Assembly: GCF_030445035.2 (NCBI RefSeq)
Contig: NC_080680.1
Span: 111,130,228-111,194,227, forward strand
Reading direction: 5' to 3'
Origin: Dasypus novemcinctus
Taxonomy: Eukaryota; Chordata; Mammalia; Cingulata; Dasypodidae
DNA: 64,000 bases
Shown: piece by piece, positions 22,140-33,168 of the stretch
Layout: each line of letters starts with the position of its first letter
Numbering within the stretch: position 1 is the stretch's first letter
Translations under genes and position numbers: made by a program
The notes under the pieces: model-generated
The model's input: the letters and a program-made list of their open reading frames with translations, nothing else
What the model was told of the DNA's origin: nothing
Databases searched by the model: none

Positions 22140-23955
22140 CACTGTCTTAGGAACTGAGACCTGATGACCGAGATCACTGACCGTAAATGCAACGCACCTC
22201 CTTCTTGGAAGATAAGGCAAGGAAAGCAGGGGAAGGATGGAGGTCTTTGAAAGGTTTGCGGGGCAATTTCTTAGTGCTTCTCCAAATGGCTTATAGCCAT
22301 TTGGCAGATTTTAATACCTTCCCAAAGGTCAGGGCCTTTTGATGTGGTTTCAGCAAAGGTGACTGAAACCAATCAATAGTCTATGAAGGATTTAGCAGCA
22401 CCCAGCAAACCTTCCCATGTTCTTGTTACTTTTTGTTCTGTTTTGGTTTTTTTCTGGGTGTGTTTTATTTTGTTGGTGATCCCACTTTGCCCTGACATCT
22501 GAAAAACTGTGTCTCTGATTCCTCCAGGGGGCAGGCCTTCTCCACAACACTGCAGCACGGAAGGAGGTGGAGGGAGCCACAGTCATAGACACGTTAGGGC
22601 AAACAAAAGCACTCAGGCTAAATCAGTTATTCTCACTAGCTTTAATATTGGAATTGGCTTCACTCTTTTTTCAAGCAACTTAAGCACTTGTAAGGTGACT
22701 AGTCGAAACACTGAAAACAAAGTGTTTTTGTGACAAATTAATCTTACCGCTAAGAATGAATGTTTCATAAAACCAAGTAAAGTATAATATTTTCACTTTA
22801 GAGCCCATTTATTCAGAACTTGTAAAACACAGTCTTTTGATTAGACCATACTTTATACTTTTGTTCTGTCTATGAAGAAGATTAAACAAGATGAGATAGA
22901 TTTAATTAACTTGGCAGCAATTTAGGACTCATTTGTTTATATACTAATGGTAGGTTAAATCATCAGTTATGTTTAAACAGTAAGTCTAATACTATGAAGA
23001 TCTATTTACCAAAATTGAATTTTGACTGATAAAGTTCTTTTCTGTAATGGAAGGAAAGAGATGGCACACTTAAACGTTTAATAAAGGGACTGCTTGGCAT
23101 AGGCAAGGCAGAGTTAAGGGAAACCAACAGGAATGGCAAGTTTTCTCTTTACTTCCTTGAGATCTGCTGAAATAAATCAAAAGAATGAAAAACTGGAGAG
23201 AAAATTTTATCTGCAATGAAAATAGCAAAGAGCTAAGATGCCCAAACCAGAAGAAATCTTCCTAAGACTGTCAAGTTTTGCTTCAATCAGTGGACAACAC
23301 TAAAAGGTGGTATATACCTCTGCAGATCTCAATCAGTCTCAAATTTCTCCATAAATAAGTGAGAGGGTCTACAGAGACCCCACCTAAGGATGATAAGGAG
23401 TGGCATGGGCAAGTCAGGGGCGAAATGGGAAACATCTGTGTGGAGGGAATGTTTCCACACAAGAGTGATGCAAAAATGACACTGATGGAAGTACTAGGTG
23501 AACTCTCCACCTCTACTACCTGTGAAACTCTGAAATTAAAAACTTAACATGGAAGAATAGCCTGGAGGCAAGAGAGGTAGGAAAAGAGAAGGAAAGTAGC
23601 AATTATTTTTGTAGATGATTTCCCTGCTCCTTGTCTGCAGATGTAGAACAAAATCAACTGAGTGGTAATAAATTAGCACCGAATATCTTCCTCTCCTCCG
23701 CCTCCCTGCCACACACAGATAAACACACATGATGAGGTGGGATGTGTGATCTGCTCACTCACTACAACATGTTTACAAGGCAGAAGACATTGCAGAATTC
23801 TAAGAAATCTTTATGAGGCAACATATCCAATCTGAAGTCACTGGCTTTCCCAAATCACTCTCTCCATACTCCCACTTTTTCTTGGGCAAAGAACACATTT
23901 GGTTAGAATTACCTTCATTTAGAAATGGATATTAAATTCATAGTCATCAACATGC
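22140..23955. other. No recognisable gene; no named repeat
   Basis: Mixed composition. The minus-strand frames of 60-75 codons at 22373-22592 and 23283-23730 have no features of a real protein. Confidence 0.4.
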
Positions 23956-23959
23956 ATAG

Positions 23960-24780
23960 TTATTACCAAAAATAAAAAGGAGAGGCACAAAATAAGGAAA
24001 AGGCAGAAAAATATATTTCAGAAAAATAACACAAGAAATAGTTGAAAATTTCAGATAAATTATTCTCTTTATGCTCAAAGAAATGAAAGAAAATATTAAT
24101 CTTTTTAAAAAATAAGTGCAGAGGGAGCTGCAGAGTCAGAAAATAAATTGAAGGTAACAATAAAACCATTACAGAAGCAAAAGCTACATTAGAATGAGTA
24201 AGAAGCAAATTGTGTTTTGCTAGAAACAGAGTCAATTGCCCAGAAGAGAGACTTAAAAATATAGTAAAAACTCATGGGAAAATCAGGGGAAAAAAGAGAA
24301 AGCAATTCAAAATCAATAGTTATGAAGGGCAATGGGTAATAGATAAGCCTGGAGTAGATACAGAAGAAAAGAATTTTTTAAGTTGAAGGCAATAAAGAAA
24401 ATATCTTTTCAAAAGTAAAGGAAAATTTGAATTTTTAGATGGAAAAAATACCACTTTCCAGGAAAAACTGACACAGTGACTTTCAGTGAAACAAATCACA
24501 GCGAAGTTACTGAACTTTCATTGTTGAAAAATAATGTTATCAACACCAAGCCAAAAAAAAATCTTGGGGATGGAAATGGGAAGAGAGAAGCCATCTTTAG
24601 GAAATAATCAGTCTAGCCTTTCCCACAGCAACAGTCCATGCGAGAACACAGTGGAACAATGTCTTATAGAATTATGAGGGGGAAACATGATTCTATAATT
24701 TAATACACATTCAATTTGTTTGTTCATAGGAGCAAAATAAAAACATTCTGAGTGGAACACCCTGCTGGAAAACAAAACCT
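23960..24780 (+). mobile_element. A-rich decayed L1 sequence
   Basis: A-rich plus strand with phrases typical of L1M coding/3' regions (AGAAAATATTAATC..., GAAAAATTTGAATTT, ATGAGGGGGAAACATGATTCTATAATTTAATAC). Too diverged for exact placement. Confidence 0.5.
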
Positions 24781-25047
24781 TCCCGCTAAACCCTAAATCA
24801 ACATAAAATGTTCAGGAAAGAGGATACCATTAATGAAGGAGTTGGTGGTGATCTTGACTCCATCTAGATCCCAGACTCGGACGCCATAAAGCATGGTCCC
24901 GTCTCAGGTCCTTTGCAATCGCTCTTCCTTCTGTACGTTTTTCAAGTCTCTATTCAAACTCAACACCTAAAAACCCGTCTCCACTACCCTCTCGAAAACA
25001 ACCCCCCCCCCCCCATCACTCTCAAGTCTTCTAACATCATTCTCATT

Positions 25048-25562
25048 TTTTTTTCTTGGCATATGAAAATTTATTACTACTGCTTGCTCTGCATCATCAA
25101 AACTTATGATTTTGGTCTTACCTTCTTGCCTTTAAATAAAGCCAAAAGAGACATTGGCTCCTTTGACAACCTTAAAGCAGACTCCAGGAATGTCACCAAC
25201 AGCATGATCTTTGTGACCAAATCCAGCAACCAGAACTTCATCGTTTTCCTCAATAAAGTCCAAGCAACCATCATTGGGTACGAAGGCTGTGATTTTCTTC
25301 CCATTCTTGATCAGCGGGACCCTGACACACTTCCTGATGGCAGCATTTGGCTGTTTGGCTTCAACCTCTACTTTTTCCAACACAATTCCCTTTGCGTGGG
25401 AAGCACCTCCAAAAGGGTTGGCCTTCAGGGCTGTGCCCAGATGGGCTTTCTTGTACTGTTTATCATGCCACTTCTGGTCCCATCGGTGGCTACAGAGTTT
25501 CCTGGCAGTACGAAGGCCTTGATACTTACTCATCTTGATGGCACCACGAGACCAAGAGAGAG
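25048..25562 (-). pseudogene. RPS23: Processed retrocopy of RPS23 (ribosomal protein uS12), frameshifted
   Basis: RPS23 is the 40S decoding-centre protein uS12, normally 143 residues. On the minus strand an ATG at 25533 opens a frame covering nearly all of it without introns. Signature segments are plain: [65 protein letters not shown]. After 'ANV' a 2-nt deletion at about 25150-25152 shifts the frame and gives a premature stop at 25132-25134, while the true C-terminus (LLALFKGKK...RPKS, stop 25104-25106) follows in another frame. AATAAA (25070-25075, reversed) and a 9-base poly-A follow. The leader is pyrimidine-rich (CTCTCTTGG), as in a 5' TOP mRNA. CATTCTCATT flanks the copy at 25038-25047 and 25563-25572. 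Several Arg codons are changed (for example to Cys or Trp), and the loop reads PNAA where I recall PNSA. It is a dead or nearly dead retropseudogene; the overlapping 238-codon plus-strand frame is its antisense shadow. Confidence 0.96.
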
Positions 25563-25739
25563 CATTCTCATTCTTAACATTTATTACTGGCTGATTTTTT
25601 TTTTTTTGTCTGTCTTCTCTACTAAATAGAAGCCCCACAAGAGAAGGACCTTTGTCTGTTTTGTTCACTCGGTGCTTGGAACAGTGCTCATGTACAGAGA
25701 GCTCAAAAACCATCCATTGTACAATTACTTACCTCCACT

Positions 25740-26770
25740 TTTATCATAGATTTCACCCATGTAGGCATCAGCTCACAATCTTCCTCTCCCCCCGAATTTC
25801 CTATAAGCCTATCAGCCAGTCTCTAGCTTTCTGAAACAGCTTGGTTTGCTTATTTCATATCAGAGAGGTCATGTAGTATTTGTCCTTCAATGCCTGGCTC
25901 GCTTCACTCAATATAAGGTTCTCAAGATTCATCCATGTTATCCCATGTGTTTGAACTGTATTTCTTTTCATAGCGGAGTAGCATGGAATTTGTGTTCCTG
26001 AGTGTGATGGACTTGGACTCAGATGTGACCTTTCTCCTCATGCCTCTTCTGTCACTTTTACTGAGTCTGTGGTTGGCGCTGGGGTTGGTGCATACAGCAG
26101 ACTTGCAACTCCTACTCTCCAGTTTGTTGGACTTACCCAGTTCAGCTAACAGGGAGGTGAAGATGGTCAACCACCACACCAGGGAACCAAGAGTGCCTAC
26201 AACTGCAAGCAGGAGAATCGCATCCATCAACCATGTGGGATCTAAGTCCCCTCTTGATATAGAGGTAGAATGGACATCACCATCCTAGGGGCCATAGGAT
26301 GGAGGAATAAAATATGGATTAGAGTGGAGTTACTGGTATTCTACTATAGAACTATTGTGACTAGTAATGGAAGAAATTGTAGCATTGATATGGAAAAAGT
26401 GGCCATGGTAGTTGCTGAGGGGAGGGAGAAGGAAGAAGAGATGTGATGTGGGGGCATTTTCGGGACTTGGAGTTGTCCTAAATGATATTGCAGGGACAGA
26501 TGCTGGACATTATATATCCTGCCATAACACACTGAATGTACTGGGAGAGAGTATAAACTACAACGTAAACTATTATCCATGAGGTGCAGCAGTGCTCCAA
26601 AATGGATTCACCAAATGCAATGAATGTGCCACACTGATGAAAGAGGTTGTTGATGTGGAATGGGGTGAGGTGTAGGTATAGGAGAACCTCTTAAATTTTT
26701 TAATGTAACTTTTTTGTGATCTATGTATCTTTAAAAAAATACAACTAAATAATTAATAAATAATTTTTTA
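25740..26770 (+). mobile_element. Lineage-specific L1 3' UTR and 3' end
   Basis: It starts with L1 3' UTR sequence (TATTTCATATCAGAGAGGTCATG, TCAAGATTCATCCATGTTATCCC) and, after an internal deletion near 25985, continues with a block (about 26080-26740) that aligns with the reverse complement of 39498-40091 and with 52490-53150. It ends in an A-rich tail at about 26730-26775. Open frames of about 100 codons on both strands are in 3' UTR sequence. Confidence 0.8.
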
Positions 26771-26967
26771 AAAAGCATCCATTGATTGAATTAACTGTGG
26801 AAATTCTGTTTAGAGTTCAAATTCACAAATGTTAAAAAAACCTTGAAAATGTAAAACTAACAGTATAACTGCCATGAATGGTAAATGGAGGGCTAAGTGA
26901 TGGACATTCATTTCCTCAACTTTAAGGGCAAGGACAGGCCTTTTTAAAAAATTGCTTGATCACTTTT

Positions 26968-27227
26968 AAAAGTTAAAGAGAGGGAAGCAGATGTGGCTCA
27001 ACTGATTGGACTCCCATCTACCATATGCGAGGCCCTTGGTTCATGCCCCAGGGCCTCCCTGTGAAGGCAAGCTGGCCTGTGCCTGTGGAGAGCTGGTACA
27101 GCAAGATTTCCCAACAAAGGGAGACAAGCAGACACACGCAGAGAATGGACACAGAGAGCAGACAGCAAGCGAGCAGCGGGGGGGGGGGGGGGGGGGGGAA
27201 TAAATAAATAAATCTTTTAAAAAAAAG
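26968..27227 (+). mobile_element. DAS SINE, shorter and older subfamily, with G21 tract
   Basis: Head GGGAAGCAGATGTGGCTCAACTGATTGG, body TGGAGAGCTGGTACAGCAAGATTTCCCAAC, tail AATAAATAAATAAATC. It lacks much of the middle found in the 415-bp copies. An uninterrupted run of 21 G lies at 27178-27198 just before the tail. Imperfect flanks AAAAGTTAAAGAG and AAAAGTTTATGAGAG may be the duplication. Confidence 0.85.
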
Positions 27228-27469
27228 TTTATGAGAGATTTCAGATTTTACATTTGTCAATGATTTCCATTATCCTCTGGATTCAAGCTCACTGTGTTTT
27301 ATAACTTATTAATGCTCTCTGATAAAATGACAAGTCACCCAAATGACCTGAACTGAGAAGATTATCCAGCAAGACATAAGGGTAGACAGAAATTACATCA
27401 CTGACAGAGATTATATGAAGTTAGATACAAATATAAATATTTAAATATAAATATATAATGTGGTAAGGT

Positions 27470-28040
27470 TGTCAAGCATTCAAGGCTCTCAGACATAAAG
27501 GGATACAAAATTTTTGGAGGCACTTTGACAATATCTAGAAAAATTCATAATCTGAATTCACTCACCCAGCAATTCCATTTCTGGAAAATATTGTACAGAT
27601 TCACTTGTACAATGTGCAAACAAGTACAAGATGTTCATTGCAGCATTGCATATTGTATGAGAGAAATAGAAACAAACCTAAAGCCCCACTAAAGGGGGAC
27701 TGGTTAGCTAAATTCCAGAATTAAATACGAAGCCACTAATAAAAACCAAATGAGAAAGATATGTATGTGTCAATATGTAAAATATGTACAATATAAAATG
27801 AAGTGAAAAAACAGAGTTATAAAACAACATTTGAACAACATATGTGGTATGATTCCATTTGTGTAAAAGAAAGTATTTAAACTTATATAAGTATGGGTTT
27901 GCATGGAAATATCTGGAAGGATTCTCCCAAAGTGTTCACAGTAAGCACCTCTGGGGATTGAGATTTGGGGCAGAGAATGGAGATATGGGGAGGTTTACTT
28001 CACAAGCTTCTAGAATATTTGAATTTTTTTTAAAAGCATA
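27470..28040 (+). mobile_element. L1M 3' end (ORF2 C-terminus/3' UTR)
   Basis: CCAGCAATTCCATTTCTGG, TTCATTGCAGCATTGCATATTG, CCACTAAAGGGGGACTGGTTAG, GATTCCATTTGTGTAAAAGAAAG and TTTGAATTTTTTTTAAAAGC follow the usual order of an old L1 3' end. Confidence 0.8.
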
Positions 28041-28059
28041 TATTATTTTCATCAAAAAA

Positions 28060-28358
28060 TAAATGAGTATCTTTATTTTCTTCCCCTAACCTTTCTCCTT
28101 ATCATATGACAAAAGTTGTTATTAGTTTCATATCGTAGTATTTAAGGATATCAAGTTTAAGAGCAGCTATCACCCAAGTACTTGCACACTCTTCTGGAAG
28201 GATTTAGTGCATTTCTGCTTGTACACAGGATAGTTGAATATTGTTAGGTGGAGATATATATAGATAGATAGATAGATAGATCTGTTATTATATTTATTTA
28301 GAGACTAAGTATGGTTTAAGGTGATGTATATGGCTGCCAAGTTAACAAAGGGTGGACT
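28060..28358 (+). mobile_element. ERVL-like retrotransposon, 3' internal segment (copy 2)
   Basis: Paralogue of 1925-2211, ending in the purine tract ACAAAGGGTGGACT. A GATA tetranucleotide run (28259-28281) has expanded at a site where copy 1 has only ATATATAT. Confidence 0.6.
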
Positions 28359-28755
28359 TGATGGTTAGGCTAATGTGTCAACTAGGCCAGGTAATGGTGC
28401 CCAGTTGTTTGGTCAAGCAAGCACTTTTTTCATAAAGACTTTAATTATCAGTGAGTTGACTGCATAGATGGCTGGTTATATCTACAATCATCTAAGGAGA
28501 CTGCCATCAGCAATGAGTGATATCTCATCCAATCAGCTGAAGGCCTTAAAAGGGGAAGTGATTTCAGCATTCAGAGAAAGAATTCCCATCTCTACTTCAA
28601 ATGGCTGACATCTCCTGGGAACTCATGAAGGCCCTTCATCAGAGCCCCTTGTTTGCAGCATCCCCAAGGTCCCATGAAACATTTTTATAAAATTGCATAC
28701 TATTTATAGGTATCTCCTCTAGTTTCTGTTTCCCTAGAGAACCCTGACTGGAACA
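28359..28755 (+). mobile_element. ERVL-like LTR (copy 2)
   Basis: Starts TGATGGTTAGGCTAATGTG and ends AGAACCCTGACTGGAACA, so it has TG...CA termini. It is uninterrupted at the internal/LTR junction, giving the empty-site reference for the younger LTR in copy 1. A short internal deletion (near 28425) removes sequence present in copy 1. Confidence 0.7.
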
Positions 28756-28759
28756 CCCA

Positions 28760-29655
28760 TCAGACCCAATTCTGAGGCTCCCACCAGCCACTGTCAGAGT
28801 CCCAGGACTTGCAGGGATGTCAACAATTGAAAGGGTTGCCATATTGTGTTCTCTGTACCTTTTTGACCCCCTACTGCTTTGAAGATTATGTTCCAGAAAA
28901 GTGTGCAGCAACACTTAAAGGAGTGGTATCCAATTAACAACTGAATATACTGAAGTTTGCTCCCCACAAACACACAGAAATCATACCCAATCCACCAACG
29001 AAGACAGCCAAGTACCTCCCATTACCCGATACTTAAGGTACCATATCAGAATGTAGAGAAGGTACAGAACTTGCTACCATGCTCATCTTCTGGTTTCCCA
29101 ATATTCCAATATGTTTCCTATATTCTATACATCCCACATATATAACATTTCAGTATGAAAAATTTAAAGTGCAATCAGAACCCTCTTGTTACTATCTAGT
29201 TGTTTTTTCTTATTTCCTCTATGTTCTTATTTTACCAAAACCAATAATATGATATGAATGTTTGGTTTATAAGTTCACAACTTTTACTATACACTTATTG
29301 TTTATGTACTTTGATACATTAATGATATACTTCAATAAAATAATTTTAGATGAAAAAAAACAAAAATCTCACCTACCTCTCCCCAGCCAGCAGAAAAAAA
29401 AAAAAGCTCATGAATATCATGAATAAATGATTATGTGTTTTTATTTCCACTCAGTTTCATTTTAAATCAGAACCTCGGCTTATTTGAGACTATCAGATAT
29501 TGACACACAACTTGGTGGCTTTTACATTTCATAACCATCTCCTGTTGGCAGACATTTGCAGCTTTCTGATACTTGGCCATAACACATTTTCTATTTGAAA
29601 TACCTTCATAAGGAAAGGTGGTTTTATGTGTTTATGTGTATTTATTTTCAATTTT
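28760..29655. other. No recognisable gene or repeat
   Basis: AT-rich from 29100. A 91-codon minus-strand frame (28639-28914) crosses the LTR end and is spurious. Confidence 0.4.
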
Positions 29656-29664
29656 TAAGCTTTG

Positions 29665-30205
29665 AAGTTTTAAAACACAAATAAGATCATCACACCCATG
29701 CACAAAGCCCTTCAGTGGCTCCCCATTGCATTCAGGATAAAATCCAAAGTCCTTGCATGGCCCATCCCACTCTGTGATCTGCCCCTGCCTGATTCTTTGG
29801 CCATATCTCTGGATCATCTTCCCCTTGCTCCTGAAACTCCAGCTTCCTTTCAGTTCTTCCACCGTGCCAAAGTCTCTCCTGCCTCAGGACCTTGGCACAT
29901 GTTGCTTTCTCAGCCTAGAACGTCTCTTCTCACCACTCCTCACCTGGCCAATTCCTACTCATCCTTGAGGTCTCACATTAGCAATGGGTTCCTCAGAGAG
30001 GGTTCCTGACACCCTTCCTTTTATTTTGTCCCTGTTCTTTTCCATCATGGCATTTATTGCCATTTAAATTTACATATTTGTCTGAGTTGACTAGTTTAAC
30101 ATCTACCCACTCTGAAACCTAGATAATAAGAATCATGACTGTTTTGTTTACCAGTGCTAATCTTGACAATTATTTGTTGGTTAAATGAAGGAATGAATAA
30201 ACAGA
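29665..30205 (+). mobile_element. L2 LINE 3' end
   Basis: AAAGCCCTTCAGTGGCTCCCCATTGCATTCAGGATAAAATCCAAAG, then CTCAGGACCTTGGCACATGTTG, CCAATTCCTACTCATCCTTGAGGTCTCAC and TGGTTAAATGAAGGAATGAAT, is a well-preserved L2 3' end. Frames of up to 103 codons in it are remnants or chance. Confidence 0.85.
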
Positions 30206-30286
30206 TGTGAGATTTACCCCTCTTTTTAATTACATTTTCATAAACATAAATTGGATACAGTAAGTAAGAGAAGTTGAGTTCCCAAC

Positions 30287-30512
30287 TCTTTTTTTTTTTT
30301 CTTGGTATTGGAGCTAAGGATTGAACCCAAGATCTCATATGTGGGAAGCCAGCATTCAAGTACTGAGCCACATCGGCATTCCCTGAGTTGGTTTTTTTCA
30401 TTTGTTTGTTTGTTGTTTGTTTGTTTGTTTTTAAGGAGGCACTGGGAACTGAACCCGGGACCTACCACATGGGAAGCAGGCACTCAACTGCTTGAGCCGC
30501 ATCCACTCCCGC
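30287..30512 (-). mobile_element. Dimeric tRNA-Ala-like SINE
   Basis: Two reversed monomers (about 30300-30380 and 30433-30510) are joined by TTTTTTCATTTGTTTGTTTGTTG, with poly-T at the left. Each carries the reversed B box (GGATTGAACCC and GGAACTGAACCC) and A box (TGAGCCACATC, TTGAGCCGCATC). AACTC flanks both sides in similar context. Confidence 0.88.
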
Positions 30513-31434
30513 CTAACTCACTCTTAGTATAGGTTGGCTGTCCTACCTAGAATGAGATTTTAGGAGGGTTTAGATTGAGGGGAAGGACGGGATTCAGCAC
30601 ACAGGAAATTCTGTAAGACCCAAGGAAGAGCAGAAAAAGATGGTATGCCAAAAGGGGAAAAAAAAAAAAAACAGAACTAAAGAGCTAATTGAACTAAAAA
30701 AGCAAAGGAGGTCAAGCAGAGAGCAGACAAACAGCTAAAAATTGGGAAGGTCAGCAAGAAGGTTAGGGGAACTTTGGAACTTCATGTGGGAATGGGAAAG
30801 CCATTCCAGGCAGACCAGGAGAGAAGGAGGCTGGTTGAAACAGCAATTTGGATCCTGTGGAGGGAGAGGAAGAGTGTGATGAAGAAGGGCTTTGTCCACA
30901 AGAAGCTCTAGACCTGAGGTGGGCACACCTGGAACAAAACTTTAGCTGTGAGATGAAGAAGGAAGAGGAAAAAGATATGAAGAAGTAAACTTACAAACCG
31001 TGTCTGCTGTTCTATAGTAAGTGAGTACCCAGTGCTAAGTCTAGGAGAAATATGGTATACTTTAGGTTATCAATGTATGACTGTAAGATGCAGGTCACTG
31101 CCCTGGCAAACTGTCAGGGTACACTTTAACCCCACACAGGGGGATTAGCAGGCCTACATTCAATCTCTAATAAAGGATGGTCTCCAGTCTAAGAAAATGA
31201 CAATAAGGAACAAGAACGGAGCATGCCCAGTGTCTGCTCTGTATACCAAGCCTGCTAATGTCTTCTAGTTGATAATCCACATCTACAATGGTATCTTGAG
31301 AACTCTGGCAGCTGTGCTCCTCTCAGGGCTTGTCCTTGGGGCATTGTGTTTCTTTACACATTGTCTGAGAGACAAATAGCTTGGTGCCAACCTGAGAGTC
31401 CATCAAATGTCAATGGATAGTGCTGGAGCCCATA

Positions 31435-31680
31435 ATAATCATGATGAACTATAGATAATATTTATGTGCCAGGTTCTATGCAAAGTACTTTATGTGTATC
31501 AACTTGTTCAGTCTTCACGGAAATCATACGAAATAGTTACTATTATCAATTGCCATTTTCCAGATGGGGAAAAGGAGGCACAGAGAGATTAACATCATTC
31601 AGCAAAGCGCCAAAGGACTCAAACCCAGACAATAGGACTGCAGATGTAAGCTCTTCAGTATGACACTAGTTGCTTAAATT
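31435..31680. repeat. MIR SINE
   Basis: TTATGTGCCAGGTTCTATGCAAAGTACTTTATG, ATTGCCATTTTCCAGATGGGGAAAAGGAGGCACAGAGAG, then GACTCAAACCCAGACAATAGGACTGCAG covers most of a MIR in reverse orientation. Confidence 0.85.
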
Positions 31681-31689
31681 TTTACATAC

Positions 31690-31895
31690 TTTACAATTTA
31701 CAAAGCCCTTTAGAAGAGATACGAATATTACCTGAACCTCTCAACCCTTAAAAGTGGGCAAGGAACATTTTTGTCTCCCTTGTACAAATAAAGAAACTGA
31801 GACTCAAAGACATGAAATTACTGGTGCAAGGAATCAACAAAAACACTAGTACAAGGCGGAGCCTGAAATCCGGGGCTCCTCACTCCTAAAACGCA
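31690..31895. repeat. MIR-like SINE, adjacent second copy
   Basis: AAAGCCCTTTAGAAGAGATAC, TTGTCTCCCTTGTACAAATAAAGAAACTGAGACTCAAAGAC and AGGCGGAGCCTGAAATCCGGGGCTCC follow the MIR order again, in the same orientation as its neighbour. Confidence 0.75.
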
Positions 31896-32897
31896 GCCCC
31901 AGCCCTCACTTCTGCTTTACCAGCCTTGTTGGTGGGGATTAAATTGCATCTACACAATCGGATATGCGGGGGGATAGAGGGTGCATCCAGGGTTTACCCG
32001 GTTTGGCCTGAAGGACCTGATACCTGAAAACATGACATTATCTCCAGGCTGAAATATGATTCACACAGCCTCAGTGTCAGGGAGTATCCGTGGGAAGGGA
32101 GCAGCAGGAGGAGAAACTGACCAAGTGAGCAGTATCTAATAGCTGCCTTCAAAAACCACCCTTTCTTTGGAGGGCTGGCTGCGCCCATCAGGGCGGCCCT
32201 GCTGCCGCAGCAGCCTGGGAGGGTGAGTGGAAAGCAAGGCAGGGACGCCACGACAGAGGGGAGAGGAACCTAACACCAGAGCCCTGGGAGTGTCTTTCTG
32301 GTTCACGCCTCTCTTGCCTTCGTGCCCTCTCATCCCCACCCTTCCCAAGCTGTGCCCACAGTGCCAAACACTGTAATTCAACCGAATTCAACCGCCGGCG
32401 GCCGCTCGGACATCTCTGTCGGATTTCTCAATGACCCTGACAGCAAATCGATTATTTTGAGTCTTCAGATGGTGCCAAGGCATTGCAGCCTTGGCTCGAA
32501 GTACCCCCCAACGCATCGTTCTTCCATTACACACTTAAAACGAATCACACTGGCTTGGGATCCGCAGGAGCCCACCCCGCACCCCCACCTTTTTTAACTG
32601 CAGTCCAGTAATGCTGACACGCTTAGGGATGGGAAGTCATGGCTATCGCGGCCAACTCCCTGAGAAGCGGGAGCCTGGGGCAGGGACGCGCCTCCCTCCT
32701 TCTCAGCATCCCCACCACCTCCCCTACGAGGCCCTGCGGGCCAAAGGGCAAGGACACAACACCACGCCGCGGGTCTCCTACCCCTCGTCTCCCGCCGCTG
32801 TGGCTGCTGCTATAGACACGCCAGGCGTCCACACTGGGCTGAAATTAAACACCCATCGGGGACCGGGGGACCGGAGCCGGATCGGCCTGCGGCCTCG

Positions 32898-32911
32898 GTC
32901 ACCATGGCAAC
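32898..32911. promoter_or_regulatory. Perfect RFX-type X-box
   Basis: GTCACCATGGCAAC fits GTNRCC-N2-RGYAAC at every position. Such near-palindromic X-boxes bind RFX factors and are frequent in promoters of ciliary genes. It lies 54 bp upstream of the plus ATG at 32965, or about 50 bp past the minus-strand donor at 32961. Being nearly symmetric, it does not decide direction. Confidence 0.7.
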
Positions 32912-32960
32912 CTGAGGCGTGGACGGCGGCGGGCGGCGCGCGCGGCGCGGGGGATACTCA

Positions 32961-32972
32961 CTCCATGGCGGG
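32961..32972 (-). other. Candidate minus-strand first coding exon end: Kozak ATG next to a splice donor
   Basis: On the minus strand the sequence reads CCCGCCATGGA|GTGAGTATC. The ATG (32966-32964) has G at -3 and G at +4, but the next in-frame codon after GAG is TGA, so it only makes sense as a start if splicing occurs at GTGAGT after 'ATGGA'. GTGAGTAT is a strong donor, although A at the last exon base is less common. An inverted CCAAT box 200 bp upstream (33164-33168) fits a minus-strand promoter. This is inference; no second exon is identified. Confidence 0.35.
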
Positions 32973-33054
32973 GCTCCGGGGCGCGCTGCTGCGGGGCTCG
33001 CGGGCGCTGCTCGTCGCTGGCGGAGCCGAGCGCTCTGGCCGTGCGGCGCGCGAG
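32965..33054 (+). other. Candidate plus-strand first coding exon, presequence-like
   Basis: The frame from ATG at 32965 encodes 30 residues opening MAGLRGALLRGSRALL, rich in Leu, Ala and Arg with no acidic residue in the first 21, which resembles a mitochondrial targeting presequence. It is followed by GAG|GTGGAG, a mediocre donor. Position -3 is T, so the start context is weak. GC-rich promoters often encode such peptides by chance. It competes with the minus-strand reading over the same bases. Confidence 0.2.
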
Positions 33055-33163
33055 GTGGAGCCCCAGCCGCGTCCCCTCCCCGCTCGCCCGCCCTCCCCCC
33101 CGAGGGCTGAGAGGGAACGCTCGGGCTCTCCGCGCTCGCAGCCTGCGAGTAAAACGGGAAGCA

Positions 33164-33168
33164 ATTGG
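33164..33168 (-). promoter_or_regulatory. Inverted CCAAT box
   Basis: ATTGG on the plus strand (CCAAT on minus) in the island, in GAAGCAATTGGATAG. It could place a minus-strand start site at about 33080-33100. CCAAT boxes work in either orientation, so this is weak directional evidence. Confidence 0.35.

Noticed and set aside
24913..25629. 238-codon plus-strand frame
   Set aside because: It is antisense to the RPS23 retrocopy; the minus-strand translation explains the sequence.
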